Under the pieces are notes generated by a model, which saw only the letters and a program-made list of their open reading frames with translations, made no database searches and was not told the DNA's origin. Source: Bovifimicola ammoniilytica (GTDB taxonomy: Bacteria; Bacillota; Clostridia; Lachnospirales; Lachnospiraceae). Taken from it: DNA of 64,000 nucleotides. Positions 1 through 8,352 of the stretch are shown here, piece after piece. A program made the position numbers and the translations under genes. The stretch spans positions 1-64,000 of the forward strand of contig NZ_JAOQJN010000001.1 of NCBI RefSeq assembly GCF_025567085.1. Reading direction: 5' to 3'. Position 1 is the first letter of the stretch, and each line of letters begins with the position of its first letter.

Positions 1-546
1 AATGGCAAGTTATTCTCAGAAGATACAGCTAAGAATCTGGTGTCATTTGGAATAAACGCATTTACGGCAGCAACAAGTGGAAAGAACCTGCTATCATCTT
101 CAAAAGAATTGAAGAAAGTGGTGGGAGACAGTGTTGGAAGTAAATGGGGTAAGAAAGCAAAGAAAGAACCACTGTTGGAATGTAATTTGCAGTTCTTTGC
201 GGATAAGAGTGGAAACAAAACAGAAGTAATAATGCCAAGTAAGCCTCATACTAATAGAACATCAGGTCATTGGAAAACAATACTTGATGAAGTTGATATT
301 ATGAAAAATAGTGGTGATTATAGTAAGGTATATGTTAATAAAGGATTAAGTAATGAAATTCCAGGAGCAAACCCAAATAGAAGACCAGATATTATGGGCG
401 TTAGGAATAATGGCTTAATTGACCAAGTTGAGGTTCCGAGTAAAACAGATATTCCAGATTTATTGATTGATAGAATGGTTGATAATCAACGCATTATGGG
501 AGATAGAGCTGGAACTATTAAAATTAGAAATATAGGTGACAATTAG
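1..546 (+). CDS. Rhs-type toxin C-terminus, PD-(D/E)XK-like nuclease tip (5' partial)
   Basis: The frame is open from base 1, so this is the 3' end of a longer protein that starts outside the window. Residues 1-67 or so are the conserved pre-toxin block found again at 3.7, 6.1 and 7.8 kb; it ends with the motif LLECNLQFFADK. The remaining residues are the variable tip. It contains NRRPDIMGVR, then GLIDQVEVPSKTD. The spacing of Asp and Glu-x-Pro-Ser-Lys is what a PD-(D/E)XK nuclease core looks like, so I infer a DNase or RNase toxin; the specific family is not certain. Such tips are cleaved from an Rhs cage and act in a target cell. The next gene overlaps or abuts it and is the likely immunity gene. 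This could be either the active tip of the main rhs gene or another orphan module. Confidence 0.75.
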   Translation, partial: NGKLFSEDTAKNLVSFGINAFTAATSGKNLLSSSKELKKVVGDSVGSKWGKKAKKEPLLECNLQFFADKSGNKTEVIMPSKPHTNRTSGHWKTILDEVDIMKNSGDYSKVYVNKGLSNEIPGANPNRRPDIMGVRNNGLIDQVEVPSKTDIPDLLIDRMVDNQRIMGDRAGTIKIRNIGDN

Positions 547-547
547 T

Positions 548-1045
548 ATGGACGAAAAAGTAATTTCAATAACAATATGGGGAAATGGTATTCAACAAGA
601 AAAGTGGTTAAATTGGTATCAATATGTTGAAAATCTTGCGAAAAGCTTAGGATATAAACTAACACATATAGGGATACAAAGCAAATCATTTTGTAGTGGA
701 AAAATATTAACAGTAGCACGTAAGAAAAAAGATATTTTAGCCTCAATTGCAGATGGAGAGAAACCTTTAAGTCTTTCGTGTTATTCGCTTCCGAAAGATT
801 ACAGAATAGCTTCATTTGACTATGATTTTTTATGTGTTCGTAAGGAAGAATATATTTCGATTATCGTGAAGGAGGATGATTATAGTAAGCTTAACAGTAA
901 AAGTGTTATTTCTAAATTGAAAGAATATATTAATTACGATTATGGTGAGATATATATAATGTCAAAAAAGGAGATGCCGTTAATATATGCCGCAACAAGA
1001 AATTCAGATAATATTGAGACATTTAGTTTGATTGAAGAAATATAA
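548..1045 (+). CDS. candidate immunity protein for the preceding nuclease tip
   Basis: This is a protein of about 165 residues starting one base after the toxin stop codon. I chose ATG 548 because an AGGTGA site lies about 9 bases upstream; a GTG at 536 is in frame but has no better site. There is no signal peptide or membrane segment, and the protein is mixed alpha/beta with many aromatic and acidic residues, as expected of a cytosolic toxin-neutralising protein. I do not recognise the family. The immunity role is inferred only from its position immediately behind a toxin tip, the standard order in polymorphic toxin loci. Confidence 0.6.
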   Translation: MDEKVISITIWGNGIQQEKWLNWYQYVENLAKSLGYKLTHIGIQSKSFCSGKILTVARKKKDILASIADGEKPLSLSCYSLPKDYRIASFDYDFLCVRKEEYISIIVKEDDYSKLNSKSVISKLKEYINYDYGEIYIMSKKEMPLIYAATRNSDNIETFSLIEEI

Positions 1046-1056
1046 TATAATGAGGC

Positions 1057-1218
1057 ATGATTATGGTTTGCGATATAAATTCAATTGATATTATTGGAGT
1101 AAGGAATGATTGAGAAATAGATTTGTTTATTGTTTTTTCAGGAAAATTAGAAGATTCAGTAGAACAACAAACACTATTGCTTAATAAGATTGAAAATTAT
1201 TTAGTATATTTAAATAGT
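1057..1218 (+). pseudogene. broken immunity-type gene, DUF6572-like
   Basis: An ATG at 1057 begins a frame reading ...SIDIIGVRND, then a TGA at 1111, then EIDLFIVFSGKLEDS and a helix ending in KIENYLVYLNS. The frame then runs into the repeat at 1222. The pattern 'IDxIGV...G(E)xxLFIV..G.L(E)D...QQxLLxxKIxxYLxYLNS' resembles small DUF6572-type proteins found next to toxins. The internal TGA probably replaced a glycine GGA codon. The 3' end has been lost by recombination. It is non-functional unless the stop is read through, for which I see no signal. Confidence 0.5.
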
Positions 1219-1221
1219 ACT

Positions 1222-1460
1222 TGTTACTGTGGAGTCAATGCGATTTTCTTTGATAATTTCAAAGTCTTTTCTTGATTGTTGATATTGGTCTGCTTTTTCG
1301 AATATCATATTGCCTTTTTGTTATCTTACATAGAAAAAAGTACTCAGTTGGTTCAAGAAATCGTTAAGTCAAAAATATTGAATCTAATACAATTTTTCCA
1401 GTGAAAAGACACCATCCATATAAGAAGGAGTTTATTTGCATAAGCAAAAGATAGCATTCG
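1222..1460 (+). repeat. module-boundary repeat, copy 1 (second copy at 11874-12123)
   Basis: This stretch is clearly related to 11874-12123. Both copies contain a CTTACATAGAAAAA segment, a CTCAGTTGGTTCAAGAAATC segment, GAAAAGACACCATCCATATA, an AGGAG ribosome site and a TTG codon leading into an Rhs-core fragment. Both follow an immunity-type gene or relic and precede an orphan Rhs piece, so the repeat marks a module boundary. In copy 2 one frame encodes about 38 residues ending in HHPYKEEF; in copy 1 it is broken. The original function (promoter, recombination region, or relic of a transposon) is unknown. Confidence 0.7.
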
Positions 1461-1645
1461 TAATCCAAAGCTATGAATATGGTGCCTATGGTGAAGTTTT
1501 AAGTGGAGATACTAAGATAACCCCATTCTTATATAATGGTCAGCTAGGCGTAATGACAGATGATAATGGTCTTTATTATATGATGAGAGCGAGATATTAT
1601 AATGTGAATATCAAGCTAACAGTTGTTATAAAAGGAGAAAATTAA
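1436..1645 (+). pseudogene. orphan Rhs-core fragment with its own ribosome site
   Basis: TTG 1436 follows a GAAGGAG site. From residue 11 the protein is Rhs core: SYEYGAYGEVLSGD, NGQLGVMTDDNGLYYM, then ARYYNVNIK. One codon is duplicated (YYMMRARYY rather than YYMRARYY). After NVNIK the core breaks off into LTVVIKGEN and stops, so no DPFGL region or toxin tip follows. The break coincides with a short sequence that recurs at 18223. It is probably a recombination remnant, not a working protein. Confidence 0.7.
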
Positions 1646-1654
1646 TTATTGTAA

Positions 1655-2137
1655 ATAGTAAAATTTGATAGTATTTATGAATTAATCATACAATTAAGTG
1701 AAGAAAAAATTATGGTCATTGATGATAACCACAATAGATATATAGGTATAAGAAGTAATGGTGAGGTGTTCATTGGTATTGCCTATTGTAATTATGGGAT
1801 TTCTGAAGATGTATATTTTGATGAAAGCAATAGCCTATTATATTTATGAGTTGGGAAAAGTATAATTTGTGTGGATGTATTAAATGATAAGATTATATTA
1901 AATACAGAGTTAAATTCTGTTTTTTACAATTTTATTTGCCAAAGTGAAAATTCAAAAGTTATTGTTATATGCGAACTAGACGTTTATTGTTATTCTTGTT
2001 CTAAATTAGTTTGGAAAGTAGAATTTAGAGAAATGGTAGTAGAAGCATTTATGGCTGAAAGAAATGCTTTAAAAGTAATATGTGAGGATAACTCAGAGTT
2101 ATGTATTGATGTTAGTGATGAAAAATATATTGTTTAA
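1655..2137 (+). pseudogene. immunity-type gene with missing start and in-frame TGA
   Basis: A single reading frame spans 1655-2137, interrupted by TGA at 1847-1849 where LLYL*VGKSIICVDV reads through most naturally with a Trp codon (TGG). No acceptable start is visible before the frame; a TAA lies just upstream, and the first ATG is 1711. The 3' part can be read alone from GTG 1871 (88 codons) but lacks a ribosome site. The product is small, acidic and soluble, like the other immunity candidates. I do not recognise the family. The paired toxin tip is missing. Confidence 0.55.
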
Positions 2138-2253
2138 AAATATTTTTCTGCGTGATATTATGTGAACAATTAAATTGTAAAATTATATTAATTTATTATA
2201 TAAGGCTATCTTGACAAAATACTACTGCCTGAATAATAAATTGCAGAAGTAAT

Positions 2254-2454
2254 ATGTATAGATTATGTATCTCCCAATCAGAGGATATTGCTGGAATAAA
2301 GCCACAGGAAATACAGAATAAATTTGCATTGCCAAATACACCTAAATATATATGTGATGTTAATTTAGAAGTAGGAACACGATTGAGAACGGGAGAAGTT
2401 AATACTCTGTTTGGATTTGATGGTGGTGGATAACAGTATGAATTATCATATTAA
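2254..2454 (+). pseudogene. remnant of a TNT-like toxin tip (nonsense mutation)
   Basis: The frame from ATG 2254 gives SQSEDIAGIKPQEIQNKFAL, then PNTPKYICDVNL, GTRLRTGEV and FGFDGGG, then TAA at 2431, then QYELSY and a second stop. The ending 'FG..GGG(x)QYEL' and the LP..P.Y.cdV pattern resemble tuberculosis-necrotizing-toxin-like NAD glycohydrolase tips. The TAA sits exactly inside the GGGxQYEL motif, so the enzyme is disabled. The Rhs core and pre-toxin block that should precede it are gone. The following gene looks like the matching immunity gene, which strengthens the assignment. Confidence 0.5.
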
Positions 2455-2495
2455 AAAAATTAAAAGAATTGGGCTACATAAAGGAGATAAAATAA

Positions 2496-2716
2496 ATGAC
2501 AAGAGAAGTATTAGAAAAAAATTAAAAGTTGTTAGAGTTCCAGATTATATTTATAACCTGACAGGAAAAGGGGTAAAAGATGAACGTTTATGTCTGGAAA
2601 AAATTCAGGATAAGTGGTCTGTTTATTATTTAGAAAGAGGTATTAAGACAACAAATGAAATCTTTGAATCAGAAGAAGATGCTTGTCAGTTTTTGTATGC
2701 ACAATTGATGAATTAA
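2496..2716 (+). pseudogene. immunity gene frameshifted at an A7 tract
   Basis: An AAGGAG site at 2481 precedes ATG 2496, giving MTREVLEK. The A7 run at 2515-2521 then shifts the frame to a stop at 2523. One more A restores MTREVLEKKLKVVRVPDY and continues in frame to WSVYYLERGIKT and FESEEDACQFLYAQLMN, ending at 2716. The 'WxVYYxERGxK....F.SEEDAC' pattern is one I associate with small immunity proteins encoded next to TNT-like toxins. The frameshift may be permanent, or may reflect slippage in the homopolymer. An alternative start at 2411 keeps the downstream frame but has no ribosome site. Confidence 0.6.
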
Positions 2717-2814
2717 AATGACATTTTAAATTTATTATAGTTATATTTTCGGACATATAAGTTGCACATTTTAATAACACTGATAAATAGAGGAGTGTTA
2801 AGTATTTTGAATGA

Positions 2815-3032
2815 AAAAAAGGATATGGCTTTATATTCGATGGTATAAACGCAGTATGGTATGCCTGTGAGGGAGACTGTGTAATAGCGACATTTACCCA
2901 GGCAACAATAGCAGGTTCAGAAAATACAAAAGCCATATTCATATTTCAGATAAGAATCAAAATGCTTTAGATATTAGTGGAAAGACTGTATCACCAAAGA
3001 ATCCATCAGGTCATATACCATATAACGATTAA
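2815..3032 (+). pseudogene. collapsed Rhs module: pre-toxin fragment joined to a toxin tail
   Basis: The frame from about 2815 reads GYGFIFDGINAVWYACEGD, which matches the module at 5745-5800. It then jumps to ATFTQATIAGSENTKAIF, matching 5940-5990, so about 140 bases in between are deleted. A frameshift then leads into the last 30 or so residues of a toxin (ISGKTVSPKNPSGHIPYND) that stops at 3030. The intact gene that follows is its likely immunity partner. No start codon is available. Confidence 0.65.
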
Positions 3033-3049
3033 AAAGGAGAATAAAAAAT

Positions 3050-3433
3050 ATGATGAATAATGAACTGCAAAAAATGATTGATAAAACTGATTATTGGGAT
3101 GCTAAAATATTGGATTTAAAGGCCTCTTATTTTGGAGATGAAGTAGAAATACTTATTGATAATGATGAAGAAACTTGTTGGAAAGTTTGTTTTTTATCTT
3201 GCTACAAAGTATCATATGAAACAGATGCTAATAGGAGAAGGATTATTAATGTAAAAGATATGAAAAGGCCACAACTTGGTTATTTTGGACAAGATATATC
3301 AGTCAGTAGAAGTAAAATAGAGAATTTTTATATAGTAAAAATAGATTTATCTATTATGGAAATGCAAATTGAATGCAGAGATATACAAGTTGGTAAAATT
3401 GCAAAAAAAGATATATCGTTATTTTGGAAATAA
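3050..3433 (+). CDS. candidate immunity protein
   Basis: This is a 127-residue soluble protein. An AAAGGAG site sits about 10 bases before ATG 3050. Its N-terminus (DKTDYWDAKILDLKASYFGD) is paralogous to the broken gene at 16287 (EDSYYWDVRFKTLDCNYFGD), showing that this immunity family occurs twice in the array. The protein is predicted mostly beta, rich in Asp and Glu. It follows the tail of a destroyed toxin, so it would now be an orphan immunity gene that may still protect against toxins of neighbouring strains. Function is inferred from context. Confidence 0.65.
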   Translation: MMNNELQKMIDKTDYWDAKILDLKASYFGDEVEILIDNDEETCWKVCFLSCYKVSYETDANRRRIINVKDMKRPQLGYFGQDISVSRSKIENFYIVKIDLSIMEMQIECRDIQVGKIAKKDISLFWK

Positions 3434-3684
3434 TATTTTTTATATGTATAGTTTCTGACTTTGTACAATCTAAAGTGTTTTGCCTCAAATCAGCTATGCT
3501 AGTCAATATGTAGCTAGTTTGACAAAACATAAGTGCCTGGTATTTATGTCAAGAATGGCGACTATTCAAAAGATAAAACACTTTGTCATTAGACAAACGA
3601 GAAAGAACAGTCTATAATTTATACGCAATAATTAATTATTTAAAGAATGGTAAGTTATTCTCATAAGATACAGCTAAGAATCTG

Positions 3685-4293
3685 GTGTCATTTGGAATAA
3701 ATGCATTTACGGTAGCAATAAGTGGAAAGAACCTGCTATCATCTTCGAAAGAATTGAAGAAAGTGGTGGGAGACAGTGTTGGAAGTAAATGGGGTAAGAA
3801 AGCAAAGAAAGAACCACTGTTGGAATGTAATTTGCAGTTCTTTGCGGATAAGAATGGTTGTGAACCTACAGGAGCTACATATGAAGGTAGTATATATAGA
3901 AGTGTTGATAGTAGATATAATCCATTAGAAATGAGTCAATACACTATTAATTCTAACCATAGATATACGGAGTCAGGTGTGCCAGGATTATATTTTAGTA
4001 GTGGTGAAAAAATAGTTAAAGCGGAGCTTGGAAATTATGATGTTTTTGATTTCTCTAACAGAACAATGTATCAATATGATGTAAGATTGACTAATATGTT
4101 AGATGTAAGCAATCCATCAGTGCGTTCACAACTGAATATTTCTCTTGAGAGTATAATTGGAGAAAGTTATGATGTTACGCATGCTATTGGTCGATACGCA
4201 TATAGTAATGGTTATAATGAAATTATTGCACCATCTGCAAGAGCAGATGGAGGAATAAATATTATTCTTTTTAATGCAAAGGGGGTGAAATAA
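3685..4293 (+). CDS. orphan Rhs pre-toxin block with RES-domain toxin tip
   Basis: The frame is homologous to the pre-toxin block from 3646, but a TAA at 3664 replaces the GAA seen in the other copies; GTG 3685 is the first start after it. Residues 1-55 are pre-toxin, ending LECNLQFFADK. The tip (residues 57-202) begins YRSVDSRYNPLEMSQY, has GVPGLYFSSGEKIVKAELGN in the middle and ends GYNEIIAPSARADGG, then INIILF. This is the order of conserved features in RES domains: an early Arg, G..lYfs....A..E, then a PSar..gg.NlvlF end. RES toxins degrade NAD+. The partner gene starts two bases after the stop. Translation of the orphan form would need recombination into a complete rhs gene. Confidence 0.7.
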   Translation: MSFGINAFTVAISGKNLLSSSKELKKVVGDSVGSKWGKKAKKEPLLECNLQFFADKNGCEPTGATYEGSIYRSVDSRYNPLEMSQYTINSNHRYTESGVPGLYFSSGEKIVKAELGNYDVFDFSNRTMYQYDVRLTNMLDVSNPSVRSQLNISLESIIGESYDVTHAIGRYAYSNGYNEIIAPSARADGGINIILFNAKGVK

Positions 4294-4295
4294 TT

Positions 4296-4562
4296 ATGGA
4301 TATGCTTGAATTCTTTTTAAATGAATATGAAGAAGAAGCATGGAACAGATTTGCTAGCTGTTTTGAAGATGTAAATATACAGATAAATGGCGTTCCACAG
4401 GAAATTGTAAATGTTATTTTTAATATTTTAGGAGATAATACTGGATATGATTGGTTGCATAAATCACTTCATAAATTTGATGGAAAAAGTGCAATTGAAT
4501 TATTAAAAACAAAAAAAGGAGAAAAGGCATTAAAAGCATTTATTATGAGATTGCCTAATTAA
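4296..4562 (+). CDS. immunity protein with Xre/MbcA/ParS toxin-binding-like domain
   Basis: This is an 88-residue protein with ATG 4296 behind a GGGGGTG site inside the toxin's last codons. The C-terminal half, YDWLHKSLHKFDGKSAIELL followed by KTKKGEKALKAFI, has the layout of the DUF2384 (Xre/MbcA/ParS) toxin-binding domain: 'W....L..l.GkSalelL.t..G..a...fi'. In chromosomal RES-Xre toxin-antitoxin pairs this domain occludes the RES active site. Here it is encoded next to a RES tip, without the usual N-terminal helix-turn-helix of Xre antitoxins. I infer direct NAD-ase neutralisation without autoregulation. The domain call is by eye. Confidence 0.65.
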   Translation: MDMLEFFLNEYEEEAWNRFASCFEDVNIQINGVPQEIVNVIFNILGDNTGYDWLHKSLHKFDGKSAIELLKTKKGEKALKAFIMRLPN

Positions 4563-4626
4563 AGGTAATGTGTAAAAAATGGAAGAGATAAGGTAGGAAA
4601 ATTTAGACAAAATAAAGGAAATATAA

Positions 4627-6558
4627 AAGAACATAAAAACCGCCACAGGTGAGGTCATCAACGAATATCATTATAAATACGATGCCAGAGGAAATATCGT
4701 AGGTGTTGTAGATGTAACAGCTGATACATCAGCGAAAACAACAGAAGCTACATTAGACGAATCAACAGTCGATATAAAAAATGAATCTGAAACAACCAAT
4801 GGTTTAACAGAGGATAATAATTACACATTGCCTGTACCGGATACTGCTAACAAGACAGCATTGAAACTTGCAGCAGAAAGTAACAGCATCGTAACATCTG
4901 ATGGTGAAACAGTAACTACTTCATTAGAGATGGAATATGACAGTGCAAACCGTCTTATAAGCTATAATAATAAAAAGATAAAATATGACAAAGACGGAAA
5001 TATGTTATATGGTCCTGTGAATGGAGAAATGTGTAACCTTACATATGACAGCCGAAACAGACTTATCAGTGCAGGAAATGTAACATACGACTACGATGCC
5101 GAAAACACAAGAATATCAGTAAAAACAACTGATAAAAAGATTACATATGTGACAGATGTGGCAGGAGAAATGTCGCAGGTATTAGAATCATATGAGAAAA
5201 CTAATGGCGGAAAGAAGATACATACAGTCTATGTATATGGTAACGGTCTGATATACAGTTATAATGATGATGAAGCAGACAGCATAACATCCGATAATAA
5301 AGTACAAGATTTATCATCGGACAAATCATCAGATAAAGATGCAGATGGTACAACATACTATCATTACAATAATATTGGAAGTACCACAAAGTTAACTGAT
5401 AATAACGGAAATGTAATCCAAAGCTATGAATATGGTGCCTATGGTGAAGTTCTAAGCGGAGATACTAAGATAACACCTTTCTTATATAATGGTCAGCTTG
5501 GCGTAATGACAGATGAAAACGGACTTTACTATATGAGAGCGAGATATTATAATGTGAATATCAAGCGCTTCATCAATCAGGACGTAGTACATGGAAGTAT
5601 CAATGTAAGCCAGAGCCTTAACAGATACAGTTATGTCCAGGGTAATCCTATAAAGCTGACAGATCCATTCGGATTGTCACCACTTGATAAAATTAACTGG
5701 AGAAATGTTGGACATTCAGCATTAAATATACTGGGATGTATAAATGGATATGGCTTTATATTCGATGGTATAAACGCAGTATGGTATGCCTGTGAGGGCG
5801 ACTATGGAATGGCAGCATTGTCATTGATATCGACATTATCAGATACCGGAAATATGATTGCATTTGGTTTGAAGTCAACTAAATTTGCAAGAGTCGGACA
5901 GTACATAGGAGCTATAACCCAATTAGTGAGCAATGCGGCGACATTTACCCAGGCAGCAATATCAGGTTTAGAAAATGCAAAAGCTATATTCAGAAATGCC
6001 AAAAGTGGAAAACTACTATCGATTGATACAGCAAGTAATGTTGCTGCATTAGGACTAAATTTATTTACAACGATAGTAAGTGGAAAAGGAGCTGTGACAT
6101 CTGGTAAGAATATCAAGAAAATGATAGGCACAGATGTTGGAAATAAGTGGGGCAATAAAGCTAATAATAAGCCACTGTTGGAATGTAATTTACAGTTCTT
6201 TGGGGATAAGAATGGCGGTAAGGGGAGCATTAATTCTGCAAATGGATTAATAGGACATGATTTTGAGGAGTATTTAACAAAAAAAATTGGTGGAAATGGT
6301 TCATTTAGCGCCGGTGGGCGTGACTTTGATGGTGGTATTAGCAATCGTTGGTGGGAGGCTAAGTCTGGACAATATTGGGATATGCTAGAGAATAATCCTA
6401 ATAAATTAGCTAAATTTAAGTCTGATATGGGCGATAGATTGAGAATTGCTACCCAAAATAATGCATCATATGAAATATTTTCTAATACACCTATTCCAAA
6501 TTCAATAAAAATGTGGCTTACTAAAAAAGGAATCCATTATACTGAAATTTTAGATTAG
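4627..6558 (+). pseudogene. orphan Rhs module: YD repeats, pre-toxin block and restriction-endonuclease-fold tip
   Basis: The frame is open from 4627 but no credible start precedes TTG 4828, so this is a silent module rather than a complete gene. In order it holds YD repeats (YKYDARGNIVG, MEYDSANRLISYNN, VTYDYDAENTR), the core end (MRARYYNVNIKRFINQD, then NPIKLTDPFGLSPLD), a linker with hydrophobic stretches, the LLECNLQFFGDK boundary and the tip. The tip has GHDFEEYLTKKIGGNGSFSA, then GGRDFDGG and RWWEAKSGQYWD. Asp...Glu-Ala-Lys-Ser fits a PD-(D/E)XK (Tox-REase type) nuclease. The tip's last strand, FSNTPIPNSIK, and the short C-terminus are intact, so it could be reactivated by recombination into a full rhs gene. 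Confidence 0.8.
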
Positions 6559-6568
6559 GAGGTGACTT

Positions 6569-7015
6569 ATGGCAAGAGAAGCAATGATAGAGTTAAATTG
6601 TATAAGTGAACAAAAGGACATTACTTTACTATTAGATATACTTTGTAATGGAGGATGGAAAGTATATAATAATAAAGGCAATATAGAATATTTGCCTATA
6701 GGAGATGATGAAAATTTTTGTTGGCAAGAGGATAAAATTTCATACGAGAAATTAAAAGAAATAATAGTAATGAAACAACAGAAGAATGAATTAGTTGGAA
6801 TTCATATGTTTTATGAATATACTTCATATGGGATATCATTATTAGCTAGAAATACAGATAAAGTGATTATTTCAATTGATATTAATAGAAATGCAATAGA
6901 TGAAAAAAGAGATTCATTAACTAATTTTGAATGGTATTTTTCTAAATTGATTATGATATTATATAAAGATAAATCGTTTATGTTTTCATATAAATTTGAA
7001 GATTATGTTGATTGA
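6569..7015 (+). CDS. candidate immunity protein for the endonuclease-fold tip
   Basis: This is a 148-residue protein with a perfect AGGAGGTG site just before ATG 6569, 10 bases after the toxin stop. It is soluble, acidic and rich in aromatic residues, with no recognised domain; motifs include FCWQEDKISYEKLKEI and NFEWYFSKLIMILYKDKSF. The strong ribosome site, in contrast to the start-less toxin module, suggests that immunity can be made even though the toxin is silent. The family is unknown to me. Confidence 0.65.
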   Translation: MAREAMIELNCISEQKDITLLLDILCNGGWKVYNNKGNIEYLPIGDDENFCWQEDKISYEKLKEIIVMKQQKNELVGIHMFYEYTSYGISLLARNTDKVIISIDINRNAIDEKRDSLTNFEWYFSKLIMILYKDKSFMFSYKFEDYVD

Positions 7016-7040
7016 GTATATGAATATCATTTGTATTTGA

Positions 7041-8351
7041 AAGAAGATATCTACAGTATATGTATCCGATAATAAAGTACAAGATTTATCATCGGACAAA
7101 TCATCAGGTAAAGATGCAGATGGTACAACATACTATCATTACAATAATATTGGAAGTACCACAAAGTTAACCGACAATAACGGAAATGTAATCCAAAGCT
7201 ATGAATATGGTGCCTATGGTGAAGTTCTAAGTGGAGATACTAAGATAACACCATTCTTATATAATGGTCAGCTAGGCGTAATGACAGATGATAATGGTCT
7301 TTACTATATGAGAGCGAGATATTATAATGTGAATATCAAGCGATTCATCAATCAGGACGTAGTACATGGAAGTATCAATGTAAGCCAGAGTCTTAACAGA
7401 TACAGTTATGTCCAGGGTAACCCTATAAAGCTGACAGATCCATTTGGATTGTCACCACTTGACAGACTTAACTGGAAGAATTTAGGACATGCCATATTAA
7501 ATGGCTTGGGACTGATACCTGTAATCGGTGAGGCATTTGATATAGCCAATGCCATATGGTATGCACACGATGGTGAGTATGGAATGGCAGTGTTGTCGAT
7601 GATGTCGGCATTACCGATGATAGGAAATATTGCTTCGGGAATAATGACAGCAGCAAAAATAACCACAGCAGCTAAAATAGTAAGTACAGCGTGCAAGGTG
7701 GTAAGTAATGCGGCAACATTTACACAGGCGGCAATCGGAGGCGTTAACAATGCCAAAGCGATAGTCAAGAATATGATAAATGACAAGTTATTCTCAGAAG
7801 ATACAGCTAAGAATCTGGTGTCATTTGGAATAAACGCATTTACGGCAGCAACAAGTGGAAAGAACCTGCTATCATCTTCAAAAGAATTGAAGAAAGTGGT
7901 GGAAGACAGTGCTGGAAGTAAATGGGGTAAGAAAGCAAAGAAAGAACCGCTATTGGAATGTAATTTGCAGTTCTTTGCGGATAAGACCAGCTATGGAAAG
8001 TCAATAGAAAATACAGAGTTTTTTAAAGAAAATGGGGGATTGGATGCTTCGGATTACATTTCAATTCATTCACGAAAACACATGTATGATCCTGATACTG
8101 TATCTACACCTAAAAAAACTCAATATGGAAAGGATGTTAATGTTGGAAAATTGTGTGAAGATACTATTATGAAGCCGGATGAAGTAATTTATAATAAAGA
8201 TCAAAATGTAATGATATACAAGAAAGAGTACCCTTTTAATATTAGTACGAGTGATACACCAACTGGTACACACAGAGTGTTTATTCCATTAAATACGCAA
8301 GGTAAGAAGACCATTAGAATGAGCCAATTTCCGTTGGTTGGAGGTAATTGA
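7041..8351 (+). pseudogene. orphan Rhs module with possible BECR-type RNase tip
   Basis: The frame opens at 7041 after a TGA and has no credible start before ATG 7281 inside the core. The piece begins STVYVSDNKVQDL, a junction that deletes about 55 bases relative to 5220-5300. It includes the complete core end (NPIKLTDPFGLSPLD) and the pre-toxin block with a hydrophobic segment (AVLSMMSALPMIGNIASGIM), then LLECNLQFFADK. The tip contains SDYISIHSRKHMYDPDTVST, DVNVGKLCEDTI and a closing TGTHRVFIPL. The early His-x-x-(R)K-His and late T-x-x-H-R-V-F-I-P pattern suggests a BECR (barnase/EndoU/colicin-like) metal-free RNase, but this is a weak match. DNA identity to base 1-204 is very high through the pre-toxin block. 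Confidence 0.75.
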
Positions 8352-8352
8352 A

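Noticed and set aside
1111..1849. Two in-frame TGA codons in conserved frames suggested UGA recoding or selenoproteins
   Set aside because: TGA is used as a normal stop elsewhere (for example at 7013 and 18156), no SECIS-like hairpin follows, and other relics in the same array carry TAA or TAG. Simple nonsense mutation is enough.
2515..2521. A7 tract considered as a programmed ribosomal frameshift site
   Set aside because: There is no downstream pseudoknot or stem and no internal Shine-Dalgarno at a suitable distance, and the paired toxin is dead. Slippage or decay is more likely.
3434..3645. AAAGTGTTTTG and AAAACACTTT as a possible terminator or attachment site
   Set aside because: The 10-bp arms are about 110 bases apart in decayed DNA with no T-run; probably chance.
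5802..6344. Long minus-strand open frames opposite the Rhs modules (also at 7406-7786)
   Set aside because: They are complementary to conserved protein-coding Rhs frames, lack ribosome sites and have no recognisable composition; they are shadows.
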